A DNA stretch of 64,000 nucleotides from Lucinisca nassula (lineage: Eukaryota > Mollusca > Bivalvia > Lucinida > Lucinidae). Location: positions 120,687,223 to 120,751,222 of the forward strand of contig OY757025.1 of NCBI GenBank assembly GCA_963580285.1, written 5' to 3'. This document shows positions 43,951 through 53,827 of the stretch, piece by piece. The notes beneath the pieces are model-generated. The model was given only the letters and a program-made list of their open reading frames with translations, made no database searches and was not told where the DNA came from. Positions within the stretch are counted from its first letter, which is position 1. Every line of letters begins with the position of its first letter. Both the position numbers and the translations under genes were made by a program.

Positions 43951-44075
43951 CAAACTGGATTATAGTTGCACATGAGCACCATCACAAGCAAAACCTATCC
44001 TCTGGTTTTGACCAGGGTACCACACAAACTGACTAACAAGAGTACGCTCTGCATGCTTGGTATATTTTTTTTCGA

Positions 44076-44230
44076 AGCAGACAACATTTTGAAATATTTT
44101 TCTAATTTTTCCAAGAAAACCAGATTTGACATCTGTTGCATTTGCATCTCCCATGGAGACAATTTGCACGAGATGTCAAGTTTCGTTTTCTGGGAAAAAT
44201 AAGAAAAATATCAACAATTTGCCGTCTGCT
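44076..44230. mobile_element. Fold-back MITE Q with AGCAGAC ends
   Basis: AGCAGACAACATTTTGAAAT is inverted at the right (ATCAACAATTTGCCGTCTGCT). Pairing extends over about 45 bp per arm with mismatches. Confidence 0.7.
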
Positions 44231-44375
44231 GAATTAGCCTAGAGAGTAATAAAGGTTAAATTTTAGGTAAAAAAAAAAACTGTCAAAACTGTGAACACAA
44301 GATGCATGAATGTGCAGGCAGATCTGGACATTTGTTGTTTGCAAAAGGCAAAATTTAGGTTTGTTCGTGACATGG

Positions 44376-44775
44376 CTTGTAAAATAAATTATGGTTATAT
44401 GATACAAAATGGCGGTAATAAAAAATTATTCAGACAATTGAACACTGATATATAGTAAAATTCCTATGTTAACCCTTCTCTTGCTGAATATTCATTTAAG
44501 CCACACCCATTTCTGACTTTGAACCAATCAGATTATTTGAAGTAATTTATTCCTACAAATTCATAAACTGAATGCCAAACAGTGTAGATCCTGATCAGAT
44601 GGCTTCTTCAGAAGCCATCTGATCTGGATCTACACTGTTTGCAAATACAGGGGTTGTCGTGAACAGCAAGATAAGGGTTAAAATAAATGTTGGTTATATG
44701 ATACAAGATGGTGGTAATAAAAAATTATTCAGACAATTGAACACTGGTATATAGTAAAATTCCTATGTTAAGACC
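44376..44775 (+). repeat. ~90-bp tandem duplication with a MITE at the junction
   Basis: GGTTATATGATACAAAATGG through GTAAAATTCCTATGTTAA occurs at about 44390-44472 and again at about 44690-44772. The copies differ at a few positions. A family B MITE separates them at TTAA. The second copy ends TTAAGACC without an insertion. Confidence 0.85.
44469..44681. mobile_element. TTAA MITE family B
   Basis: TTAACCCTTCTCTTGCTGAA and CAGCAAGATAAGGGTTAA, with intact core GATGGCTTCTTCAGAAGCCATC. The unfilled site in the neighbouring duplicate contains one TTAA, which supports TTAA as target duplication. Confidence 0.9.
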
Positions 44776-45164
44776 ATGTTTGGAACTGTTTAGAAGTTGT
44801 CTTTAAGACCACATTGAATAGCCTCAAGGGTGGCCTCACTAGGGCATCCATCTCATGTCATCTTACAGGCTGACAAGGTCTGCTGTCCTTGCAAGGGGAA
44901 ATGTTGTTTCTTGCACATCAGACAAGGAAATCCGTGATTTTACCCTGGGATAGAAATTTGTTTCTGACCCTGGTGTTCCAACCCCAAATCGAATATAATC
45001 ACGTGTTTGATAAATGCACTGATTGATTACAAACTCATGCGCGGGGTCTTTTGCTTGACGTCACTAAACATTCCTGTTGTGTCATCACAAAATGGCGGAC
45101 GTCGGTAACCGAAGTGACAGCAGCATTAAAAATTCGCAATAGAAATGGAAGGTATGCAAGAAAA

Positions 45165-45309
45165 AGAATCCAATATGGGTGTGAGGGGTGGATAGAAAAA
45201 TCCGTCCCTTGGAATCACTGTCCGGCATCACTCGGCAAGTCTCGTGATGCCGGACAGTGTCCCTCGGAACGGATTTTTCAATCCACCCCCCACACCCATA
45301 TAAGATTCT
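45165..45309. repeat. 145-bp GC-rich fold-back
   Basis: AGAATC, ATATGGGTGTG and GGGGTGGATAGAAAAATCCG on the left pair with CGGATTTTTCAATCCACC, CACACCCATAT and GATTCT on the right. The inner arms CACTGTCCGGCATCAC and GTGATGCCGGACAGTG are perfect. It may be a MITE; the flanks show no clear target duplication. Confidence 0.8.
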
Positions 45310-45420
45310 TATATCTTCTTCAGTTTCCACACTTCCATTCATGTCTTCTTTCTCCCCAGTCCTTCACTTACATCTTCTGTACTGTATCTACTGTCTCTCT
45401 CTTTCTACTGCATCTGATCT
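45310..45420 (-). mobile_element. SINE-5 fragment
   Basis: CTTCAGTTTCCACACTTCCA and CTCCCCAGTCCTTCACTTAC match SINE-5 reversed. It abuts the fold-back to its left. Confidence 0.6.
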
Positions 45421-45473
45421 GGGTCTACATGTGACTGTGACCCAGTTACACGAGCCTAGTCCAGATTTCAATT

Positions 45474-45670
45474 TTAACCCTTGTCCTGCTGAATATTTAT
45501 ATATGCCACACCCACTGCTGATTATCAGCCAATCAGATTGCTTGATGCAAATTATTGCAACAAATTCATAAACTGAATGACAATGAAGATCCTGATCAGG
45601 AAGCCATCTGATCTGGATCTTCATTGTTTGAAAGATAAAGCATATCCGGGCTCAGCAGGACAAGGGTTAA
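45474..45670. mobile_element. TTAA MITE family B with shortened hairpin
   Basis: TTAACCCTTGTCCTGCTGAA and CAGCAGGACAAGGGTTAA bound it. The centre reads GATCCTGATCAGGAAGCCATC, one arm partly deleted. It is close in sequence to the copies at 46750 and 62009. Confidence 0.87.
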
Positions 45671-45928
45671 CACAGCCCTCTGACGTCACAAGGAGAAAGT
45701 TAGTGCTGTAATAAATACATGTTACCTGGATTCTGTACATGGTCAGTGCTAGTCAAAATGGCTTCAGCACCAAAAAGCTACTTGTACCTAGTAACTTTGG
45801 GTCGATTGACAAACAATTGACCTGAAAATAGCTTGTCAGCTCTTCTTCATTGTCTTGTAAAAGAAACCTTGTTGACACACAACAGGAAAAATGAGCCAGC
45901 GCTTGTCAAAACCCATGAGAAGAGCTGT

Positions 45929-46000
45929 GTGAACAGAAAAGACTCGGATCAGCCTGCACATTGTGTGCAGGCTGATCTGAGTCTTTCCTGTTCACATCAG
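45929..46000. repeat. ~70-bp palindrome directly upstream of the candidate exon
   Basis: TGTGAACAGAAAAGACTCGG and CAGCCTGCACA pair with TGTGCAGGCTG and CTGAGTCTTTCCTGTTCACA around a 3-base loop. It has the same layout as the MITE core hairpin but no attached arms. Its right arm supplies the pyrimidine tract of the putative acceptor. Confidence 0.85.
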
Positions 46001-46096
46001 CCTCGTGCTGCCTCTGAGCTATCCAAAGAGGAAAGTGATGAATTGTCGGAGGTGGCAGAAAAAGCTGCACAGATTGATCGAGTTTTCAGTCTTCAG
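46001..46096 (+). CDS. Candidate internal exon of an unrecognised host gene
   Basis: A 96-bp open segment lies between an acceptor-like sequence (TTTCCTGTTCACATCAG, ending at 46000) and a strong donor (CAG followed by GTATGT at 46097). It encodes 32 residues in one frame, rich in Glu, Ser and Ala and including SKEESDELSEVAEKAAQIDR. The composition looks protein-coding and helical, unlike the translated repeats nearby. Phase is 0 at both ends, so it could be skipped without a frameshift. The acceptor directly abuts a ~70-bp palindrome of the kind found across this window. I do not recognise the protein family. The rest of the gene would lie outside or be hidden among repeats. Confidence 0.4.
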
Positions 46097-46214
46097 GTAT
46101 GTTTTGCCATTTGCATGGCGTAAATTAAAGAAGCCACAGAAACAGAAAGAGGTTAATATTACCTTGTGTGGGCACCAATTATAGTGCAGACGGAGGCTGG
46201 TGTAGAACTGCTCT

Positions 46215-46445
46215 TTAACCCTTTTTGTACCAGATGGAATCTTCCTTCTTATATATAGAGCAGCAGTCCATTTCAAAATTTGGGGGTATCAGGCTGTGTT
46301 TTCTTCATAATTGATTTGGAAAATGACTGAACTTTAAGCAAACAGTAGAGGCCCTGATCAGATGCCGCATTCTGCGGCTTATGGTCTGGGCCTGCAGTGT
46401 TTGCCAAGGTACCCCTTTAGGGGTTTCTGGTACTAAATGAGTTAA
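46215..46445. mobile_element. TTAA MITE family C
   Basis: TTAACCCTTTTTGTACCAGA and TCTGGTACTAAATGAGTTAA with TTAA on both sides. The core is GATGCCGCATTCTGCGGC. Confidence 0.87.
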
Positions 46446-46482
46446 GGATCTAGGATTTCAGTTAAATGCTGTCTTTCATATG

Positions 46483-46578
46483 CTTGTTTGTTTGAAATGA
46501 GGTAAAAATAAATAACTTCCACACCAACACTGTTTAGGTCATTTTGGCGATGCTGCTTCCAATTTTGTGTGAGTCTTT
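46483..46578 (-). mobile_element. SINE-1, 3' fragment
   Basis: AACACTGTTTAGGTCATTTT and TGCTGCTTCCAATTTTGTGT are SINE-1 tail-proximal sequence on the minus strand. Confidence 0.6.
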
Positions 46579-46584
46579 CATATG

Positions 46585-46740
46585 TACCATAATGGTCATA
46601 AATATTGGGACAGATAGGCAAATAGCACAAACCCAGATCAGACTTCCTGAAGGAGCAGTCTGATCAGGATGTACACTGTTGCAGTGTGGGCCCAGATCAG
46701 ACTACAGGAGCAGTCAGATCTGTGTCCACACTGTTTGGAA
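46585..46740. mobile_element. MITE family E with duplicated core
   Basis: GGTCATAAATATTGGGACAG leads into two successive core hairpins (46628-46680 and 46683-46740), each with GATCAGACT...AGTC. A tandem core is unusual within this family. Confidence 0.65.
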
Positions 46741-46749
46741 AAAAGGATA

Positions 46750-46962
46750 TTAACCCTTGTTCTGCTGAGCCCGGATATGCCTTACCTTTCAAACAATTTA
46801 GATCCAGATCAGATGGCTTCTGAAGAAGCCATCTGATCAGGATCTACATTGTTTGTCATTCAGTTTATGAATTTGTTGCAATAATTTGCATCAAGTAATC
46901 TGATTGGTTGATAATCGGTAGTGGGTGTGGCATATATGAATATTCAGCAGGACAAGGGTTAA
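46750..46962. mobile_element. TTAA MITE family B, reversed
   Basis: TTAACCCTTGTTCTGCTGAG and CAGCAGGACAAGGGTTAA with an intact core GATGGCTTCTGAAGAAGCCATC. Confidence 0.9.
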
Positions 46963-47281
46963 AGTTACATGCAGATGACAAAGCAGACCTTATGAGTCAA
47001 AGGTTAAATGAAACTGTCTCAAAATCCCCCTGTTCAGGTCAATTTTCCCAACCTACTCCCAAAGACAATCATAGGTGCTTTGATCTGCATCCACACTGTT
47101 TGCAAAAAAAAAAAAAAAAAGTACTCAGCTGGCAAAGCATGATTGGCATTTTATTGGTTAACCTTGCAATGCTATTTTAAATCATTTGGCTTGCATGATT
47201 TCAATTTTTACCATGGATACAGAAGCACACGGGCTTCAAAGAAGTCAGCTTATCCTGGTCTTTAAAGCACTGGCAATTGTC

Positions 47282-47494
47282 TTAACCCTTGTCCTGCTGA
47301 ATATTCATAAATGCCACACCTACTACCGATTATCAACCAATCAGATTACTTGATGCAAATTATTGCAACAAATTCACAATCTGAATGGCAAACAATGTAG
47401 ATCCTGATCAGATGGCTTCGTCAGAAGCCATCTGATCTGGATCTACATTGTTTCAAAGATAAGGCATATCCGGGATTAGCAGGACAAGGGTTAA
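47282..47494. mobile_element. TTAA MITE family B
   Basis: TTAACCCTTGTCCTGCTGAA and TAGCAGGACAAGGGTTAA with core GATGGCTTCGTCAGAAGCCATC. It lies about 50 bp left of the LINE remnant. Confidence 0.9.
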
Positions 47495-47540
47495 GTGTAG
47501 GCTGGAAAAATGGTCTTAAATTGGGACATATACTGTTTCT

Positions 47541-48840
47541 GTCAGACAGGCAACATGCATTTAGAAAAAGGCATACCGGTAGTTGTAGTTGTGATACTCA
47601 GTTGAACACGGTTATCAATGATTAGGTAAAGATCTTGGACCAAGGGGGACAGATGGACACACTTATTCTGGACTTCGGGAAGGCCTTTCACAAACCCCCT
47701 CACAAACTACTAAAACCCAAATTGTTTGGTTATGGCATAGGGTAAAGACTTTCCTTCGTAAATGGTGAAGCTTTGGAATGGGGTTTTGTCTGGTGTTCCC
47801 ACAAGGGACTGTTCTTGGTCCATTGTTGTTCTCCTTACACATGAATGATATTTCCACTGACATTGACTCAGAAATAAGACTGTTTACAGACAACTATGTT
47901 TGTTATTGGGAAATTAGAGATGTAAATTCAGAGGGATATAGATAGAATAGGATGTTGGGCAAGAATATGTGGAATGAGATTTCAGCCCATTAAATGCAAT
48001 ATTATGCAGATAACTAAGGAAGAGAACCAATCTTACACTTTAGAAGGAACTGTCCTCGATAATATGGATTCCATTCAATACCTTGTCATGACAATCAGAT
48101 GGAATACACATATTAGCAACATGATTGTGTACTAAAGCAAATAGAATGCTTGGTTTCCTTTGGTGAAATCTTCACCAGTGTCCTCAGGATGCAAAAGAGG
48201 CAGCATATAAAGGATTTGTACATCCATCTGGGATCCCCAGGGAGTGGTCTTTCATGAAGAAATTGAAATAGTTCAGAATAGAGCGGCTAGATTTGTAAGT
48301 AGCAACTACTGCTTTGAAACTGGGAGTATGACTGGAATACAGTAGGCTTATAATGTACCGGCAGTTTATATTTTCTTGTCCTTTGGGATCATTAATTCCA
48401 TTGTGGAATTTTGAAAATATTTGCTGGTCACTGATGAGGCCTAATTGGCAGAAACTAGCTAGTCTGGCCCAGAAAACATGTACACTTCATATTTTCCAGT
48501 TCTGTGGTGTATTTCTTGCTTCCAAAGGATAACCCTTTTAGAGAACATATAATACCAAGTTCTGAAGGGTGCTGCTTTCCAACAGATGACCTCGTTCCCC
48601 CAACTAGGCACTGCAGAAATCATCACCAGATCCCTACAGCAAGAACTGACATTTACTAAGGGTCCTTCTTCCCCTGGACCATCAGAGATTGGGATGCTCT
48701 TCCCGATTTGATCATTTCCTCAGCTGAAGGTGCAGAGGATAAGGTAGCTAAGTTCACCTCGTTGGTGAGAGCTCGGGGACTAACTTCCCATACCACAGGT
48801 CCTTGTGAATGGGTGTCATCTGCCTAGTCATCAGTAACAG
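47541..48840 (+). pseudogene. Decayed non-LTR retrotransposon (LINE) reverse transcriptase, 3' half
   Basis: Translated fragments match the order of LINE reverse transcriptase blocks: QHAFRK near 47551, LILDFGKAFHK near 47660 (usual form LLDFSKAFDK), QGTVLGPLLF near 47807, RLFTDN near 47879, then a thumb-like block with KCN near 47995 and a C-terminal FFPRTIRDWDALP near 48670. The catalytic FADD motif reads FTDN, so the second aspartate is lost. There are several stops and at least two frameshifts. A dispersed ~190-bp repeat interrupts the C-terminal part at 48361-48552. The 5' half, including the endonuclease, is absent. The conserved order of blocks makes the family call firm; the clade is not clear. 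Confidence 0.85.
48361..48552. repeat. Dispersed repeat F, copy 3, inside the LINE pseudogene
   Basis: It matches 13480-13668 closely and sits between LINE segments coding for the thumb and the C-terminal FFPRTI block. It is therefore a separate element inserted in the LINE. Confidence 0.7.
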
Positions 48841-48844
48841 TTCT

Positions 48845-49062
48845 GGGGCCAGTTGTTCAAAACTAACGACGTCCTTAGCTAAGGTATCATTAAAACTTTG
48901 GTCATTTATTATTGGAAATATGCTAAAATTTTTGCTGAAAAAATGTGAGCAGCTTTTGTCAGCAAAAATACCAAAAATTTAAGTATTAAACTTGCTAGAA
49001 CAGTTAACAATATGACCACTAACGAGCTCGTTAAGCTAACTATGCTTTGAACAACTGGCCCC
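48845..49062. mobile_element. MITE G, copy 2
   Basis: GGGGCCAGTTGTTCAAAACT is inverted at the right (TTTGAACAACTGGCCCC). The interior resembles 26543-26810. It follows directly on the LINE 3' tail. Confidence 0.88.
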
Positions 49063-49093
49063 TGATTCTGTTTTGTTTAACCCTTAAATTCCT

Positions 49094-49311
49094 GGGGCCA
49101 GTTGTTCAGAACTAAAGTCTTCGTTAGTTAATGTATTGTTAAAACTTTGATAATTTATAATGGTAAATATGCTGATATTTTTGCTGAAAAAGCTGCTCAC
49201 ATTTTTTTCAGCAAAAATAACAAAATTTTAGATATTAAACAGGCTAGAATAGTTAACAATTTGATCGCTAACGAGCTCTTTAAGCTAACAAGGCTTTGAA
49301 CAACTGGCCCC
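49094..49311. mobile_element. MITE G, copy 3
   Basis: Same ends as copy 2, 31 bp downstream and in the same orientation. The central fold-back differs (AAAAGCTGCTCACATTTTTT). Two copies of one family side by side may reflect tandem or repeated targeting. Confidence 0.88.
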
Positions 49312-49550
49312 TGTTCTGTTAACAAACAGTGTAGATTCTGATCGGTCACCACATTCTGTGCCATCTGATCTGGGACTAAACTGTTTTGCCAAGCCAAACA
49401 CATGATTCCAGTCCAGAATCTGTAGATATTCCCTCTTACACAGCACTCTTTATGAATAACTTGGCTGTATAAATGTTATACAAAGCAGTGATAGTCACAT
49501 GGACATCAGCTCTGAGCTCTGTGCTTAGTAACTTTGGGTCGATTGATAAA

Positions 49551-51028
49551 CAGTCAACCCAAAGGAGAAATCCGTGTTCAGCAGGATAAACAGTCAACCC
49601 AAAGGAGAAATCTGTGTTCAGCAGGATAAACAGTCAACCCAAAGGAGAAATCCGTGTTCAGCAGGATAAACAGTCAACCCATAGGAGAAATCCGTGTTCA
49701 GCAGGATAAACAGTCAACCCAAAGGAGAAATCCGTGTTCAGCAGGATAAACAGTCAACCCATAGGAGAAATCCGTGTTCAGCAGGATAAACAGTCAACCC
49801 AAAGGAGAAATCCATGTTCAGCAGGATAAACAGTCAACCCATAGGAGAAATCCGTGTTCAGCAGGATAAACAGTCAACCCATAGGAGAAATCCGTGTTCA
49901 GCAGGATAAACAGTCAACCCAAAGGAGAAATCCGTGTTCAGCAGGATAAACAGTCAACCCAAAGGAGAAATCTGTGTTCAGCAGGATAAACAGTCAACCC
50001 ATAGGAGAAATCCGTGTTCAGCAGGATAAACAGTCAACCCAAAGGAGAAATCTGTGTTCAGCAGGATAAACAGTCAACCCAAAGGAGAAATCTGTGTTCA
50101 GCAGGATAAACAGTCAACCCATAGGAGAAATCCGTGTTCAGCAGGATAAACAGTCAACCCAAAGGAGAAATCCGTGTTCAGCAGGATAAACAGTCAACCC
50201 AAAGGAGAAATCTGTGTTCAGCAGGATAAACAGTCAACCCATAGGAGAAATCTGTGTTCAGCAGGATAAACAGTCAACCCATAGGAGAAATCCGTGTTCA
50301 GCAGGATAAACAGTCAACCCAAAGGAGAAATCTGTGTTCAGCAGGATAAACAGTCAACCCAAAGGAGAAATCTGTGTTCAGCAGGATAAACAGTCAACCC
50401 AAAGGAGAAATCTGTGTTCAGCAGGATAAACAGTCAACCCATAGGAGAAATCCGTGTTCAGCAGGATAAACAGTCAACCCAAAGGAGAAATCTGTGTTCA
50501 GCAGGATAAACAGTCAACCCAAAGGAGAAATCTGTGTTCAGCAGGATAAACAGTCAACCCAAAGGAGAAATCCATGTTCAGCAGGATAAACAGTCAACGC
50601 ATAGGAGAAATCCGTGTTCAGCAGGATAAACAGTCAACCCATAGGAGAAATCTGTGTTCAGCAGGATAAACAGTCAACCCAAAGGAGAAATCCGTGTTCA
50701 GCAGGATAAACAGTCAACCCATAGGAGAAATCCGTGTTCAGCAGGATAAACAGTCAACCCATAGGAGAAATCCGTGTTCAGCAGGATAAACAGTCAACCC
50801 AAAGGAGAAATCCGTGTTCAGCAGGATAAACAGTCAACCCATAGGAGAAATCTGTGTTCAGCAGGATAAACAGTCAACCCATAGGAGAAATCCGTGTTCA
50901 GCAGGATAAACAGTCAACCCAAAGGAGAAATCTGTGTTCAGCAGGATAAACAGTCAACCCATAGGAGAAATCCGTGTTCAGCAGGATAAACAGTCAACCC
51001 AAAGGAGAAATCTGTGTTCAGCAGGATA
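49551..51028 (+). repeat. 40-bp minisatellite, 37 units
   Basis: The unit is CAGTCAACCCAAAGGAGAAA then TCCGTGTTCAGCAGGATAAA. Two sites vary: A or T at position 12 (AAAGG/ATAGG) and C or T at position 23 (TCC/TCT). Rarer variants are TCCATG (units 7 and 26) and CAACGC (unit 27). Otherwise units are identical, so the array is young or strongly homogenised. LINE-derived sequence follows the last unit. Confidence 0.97.
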
Positions 51029-51063
51029 GTGTAGCTAAGTTCACCGCTTTGGTGAGAGCTCGG
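51027..51063 (+). mobile_element. LINE 3' fragment at the right edge of the 40-bp minisatellite
   Basis: GTGTAGCTAAGTTCACC and GGTGAGAGCTCGG here match 48744-48779 of the LINE. The fragment abuts the last minisatellite unit, so the array and LINE sequence are directly joined. Confidence 0.55.
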
Positions 51064-51170
51064 CTGGTTAACAGCTTATGTATAAGCCTGCTCAGGAAAA
51101 GAGTGGGCTTATATAAACTGACTGGTTCAATGTGACCTAAAATAGTTTTGGCTGGGTCGCTAGTGCGCAA
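51062..51170 (+). mobile_element. SINE-6, 3' fragment
   Basis: AAGCCTGCTCAGGAAAAGAG and TTTTGGCTGGGTCG match the 3' part of SINE-6 at 14270-14360. Confidence 0.55.
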
Positions 51171-51822
51171 AACTATAACTCTCACATTCATACTTTTTGA
51201 ATTATCTCCCATAGAAGTTTGTCGGTATGTATGTATGTATGGGCAAATTGTGTCCGGTCAATAACTTTCTTATTTTCAGATGGATTTTGAAATTACTTAT
51301 GCTAGGTTCCCACTGTCGTGCGATCCACGAACGCTACGATTGTCCATTCGTAGCTGGTCGTGGAATATTCTTTGAAAGTTCAGGTTTGGATACGAGGTGA
51401 TGAGAGTCGATACGTTCTGGTACGATTCGTTACGCTCGGATGTAATCCAATCACGGTTTGTCAATTTCAGGTATCACGATCAGCCACCGTCTGCTATTAC
51501 GTTCAGATACGATCAAATGCTTCCGATAGGACTGTTGCGATCGTGTTTACGACTTGGTCTCGATCTGAAACGATCATCATGATCGAGTACCCCGAATTGG
51601 GACGATCTGATACATGCAGATACGTTCTTATAGGCTCATAACAAGATGCGCTCCGTTATGATAGCATACGACTGTCGTCTCGATGTTTTTCACGATCATG
51701 ATGGAGGGCGATCACGATTTGAGCTACGACTTGACCCCGACTGGTATATATACAGCCGGACTGACCATGGACTTAATTGTTTCTTGAACTTTTACAGCAT
51801 AAACACTGACCCTCAACCATTG

Positions 51823-51903
51823 ATGATGGTAGGGGTTGCGGATGATGACAATGTGGCAATTTCTCTGGCTGGAATGATTCAGGCTTGCCTTTTCCATTCT
51901 TAG
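51823..51903 (+). pseudogene. Short transposase-like N-terminal remnant
   Basis: After ATGATGGTAGGGGTTGCGGA the frame reads VADDDNVAISLAGMIQ and stops at 51903. Its acidic start and position after a TATA-like box parallel the remnant at 42348. Too short for a firm call. Confidence 0.25.
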
Positions 51904-51961
51904 CTTCCATTACCCTTGGGTGGCATCTTTCAAAGGGTTTAAAAATACTAGCAAAGGCCTG

Positions 51962-52088
51962 TATAAACCAGGGATTGCAGAATAAATCCTGGGCTTCTCC
52001 AGACTTTCGGATGAGTCTATAAACCGAGGTTCCGACTCCGTATGACCTTAGTTATTGGTGGGACGTAAAACTGAAATACACTCACTCA
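51962..52088 (+). mobile_element. SINE-4, 5'-truncated, nested in the TIR element
   Basis: ATAAACCAGGGATTGCAGAA through TATTGGTGGGACGTAAAACT to CACTCACTCA matches SINE-4 without the A-box part of the head. Confidence 0.82.
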
Positions 52089-53827
52089 TGAGCAGATCGC
52101 TGAATGAGTCGCATTAAATCTTGAGAACTCGTAATAGATCGTGAACAGTCGTATAAAAACGTAGCCTACTCGTATTTAATCGCATTTACTCGTATCATCT
52201 CGTATCTGATCACGAGTCATTCATGACAGGTCTTGAGCAATAGGACCCGACAGAGCGTAACAAATCGTGACAGATCTTGTGAGATCGCAACACATCTCAA
52301 CAGAACGCGATGTTTGTTTTGTCCAAGATTGGCCCCGATCACCGCGATTTGGAAGCACGATTAGATGCAATCCGTCACGCTTTGATATGCTGCAACACGA
52401 TGTGATACGATGATCCCGATTTGACAATCGATCGTGTTGATTGTGGAAAAATTTTTAACCGTTCAAAAATTTTCTACCATTAACACGATTGCCACGACTG
52501 ACCTCAAGATCTGATAGGATCACCACGATTAATCCACGATCAAGACCACGATTGCAATCGTGGCGCGAATCGTGATAGTGGGAACATAGCATAAGCAGAA
52601 ATGTTAACCACCATGAGACGATGTGTTGCGTGCATGACCCAGGTTGGTACCTCAAGGTCATACTTAGAGGTCAAAGGTCAAAAAAAGGGGCCTTTTTTGT
52701 GTTTTGTCAATTACTTTGTTATTTTTAGATAGAATTTGTAATTACTTGGTAGAAATGTTGATTATCATAGGACGATGTGTTGCAGGCATGACTCGGGTTG
52801 GTACCTCAAAGGTCAAGGTCTTACATAGAGGTCAAAGGTAAAAAAATGGGACTTCTTTTTCGTGTTTGGTCAATAACTTCCTTATTTTTTGATGGATTTT
52901 GAAATTATTTGGCAGAAATGTTAACAACCATGAGTCGATGTGTTGCATGCATGACCAAGGTTGGTACCTCAAAGGTCAAGGTCATACTTAGAGGTCAAAG
53001 GTCAAAAAGGGGCCATTTTTTCGTGTTTTGTCAATAACTTTCTTACTTTTGGATAGAATTTGAAATAACTTTGCAGAAATGTTTACAATCATGGGAAGAT
53101 GTGTTGCACCCATGATTCAGGTTGGTACCTCAAAGGTCAAGGTCATACATAGAGGTCAAGGGTAAAAAAAAGGGGGCCTTTTTTTGTGTTTGGTCAGTAA
53201 CTTCCTTATTTTTTGATGAATTTTGAAATTACTTGGCAGAAATGTTTACCACCATGAGACGATATGTTCCCTGCATGACCCAGGTTTGTACCTCAAAGGT
53301 CAAGGACATACTTAGAGGTCAAAGGTAAAAAAGGGGCCTTTTTTTCGTGTTTGGGCAATAACTTCCTTATTTTTAGATGGATTTTGAAATTACTTGGCAG
53401 AAATATTAACCACCATGAGGCGATGTGTTGCACGCATGATTCAGATTGGTACCTCAAAGGTCAAGGTCATACATAGAGGTCAAGGGTAAAAAAAAGGGGG
53501 CCTTTTTTCGTGTTTGGTCAGTAACTTCCTTATTTTTTGATGAATTTTGAAATTACTTGGCAGAAATGTTTACCACCATGAGACGATATGTTCCCTGCAT
53601 GACCCAGGTTTGTACCTCAAAGGTCAAGGTCATACTTAGAGGTCAAAGGTAAAAAAGGGGCCTTTTTTTCGTGTTTGGGCAATAACTTCCTTATTTTTAG
53701 ATGGATTTTGAAATTACTTGGCAGAAATATTAACCACCATGAGGCGATGTGTTGCACGCATGATTCAGATTGATACCTCAAAGGTCAAGGTCATACATAG
53801 AGGTAAAAGGTAAAAAAGGGGCCTTTT

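Larger units (their letters stand above)
51300..52591. mobile_element. TIR transposon (1292 bp) with 10-bp phased TCGT/ACGA interior
   Basis: TGCTAGGTTCCCACTGTCGT is inverted at the right (TAGTGGGAACATAGCA) with mismatches. TTA precedes and TAA follows; the host module joins as GAAATTACTT with GCAGAAATG. TCGT or ACGA recurs every 10 bp over long stretches, for example 52128-52215 and 51408-51440, in direct sense on one side and inverse on the other. A TATA-like TATATATA at 51744 and the short acidic frame around 51823-51903 recall the element at 41684. A SINE-4 fragment is nested at 51962. Confidence 0.78.

Noticed and set aside
45833..46123. Whole 96-codon ORF as a gene
   Set aside because: Its first half translates a palindrome. 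Only the part between the acceptor and donor at 46001-46096 looks coding.
49551..51028. CRISPR-like array
   Set aside because: The 40-bp units are identical head to tail with no spacers.
52221..52661. Two 68-codon minus-strand ORFs
   Set aside because: They lie in the phased-motif half of the 51300-52591 element and across its boundary, with no conserved motif.
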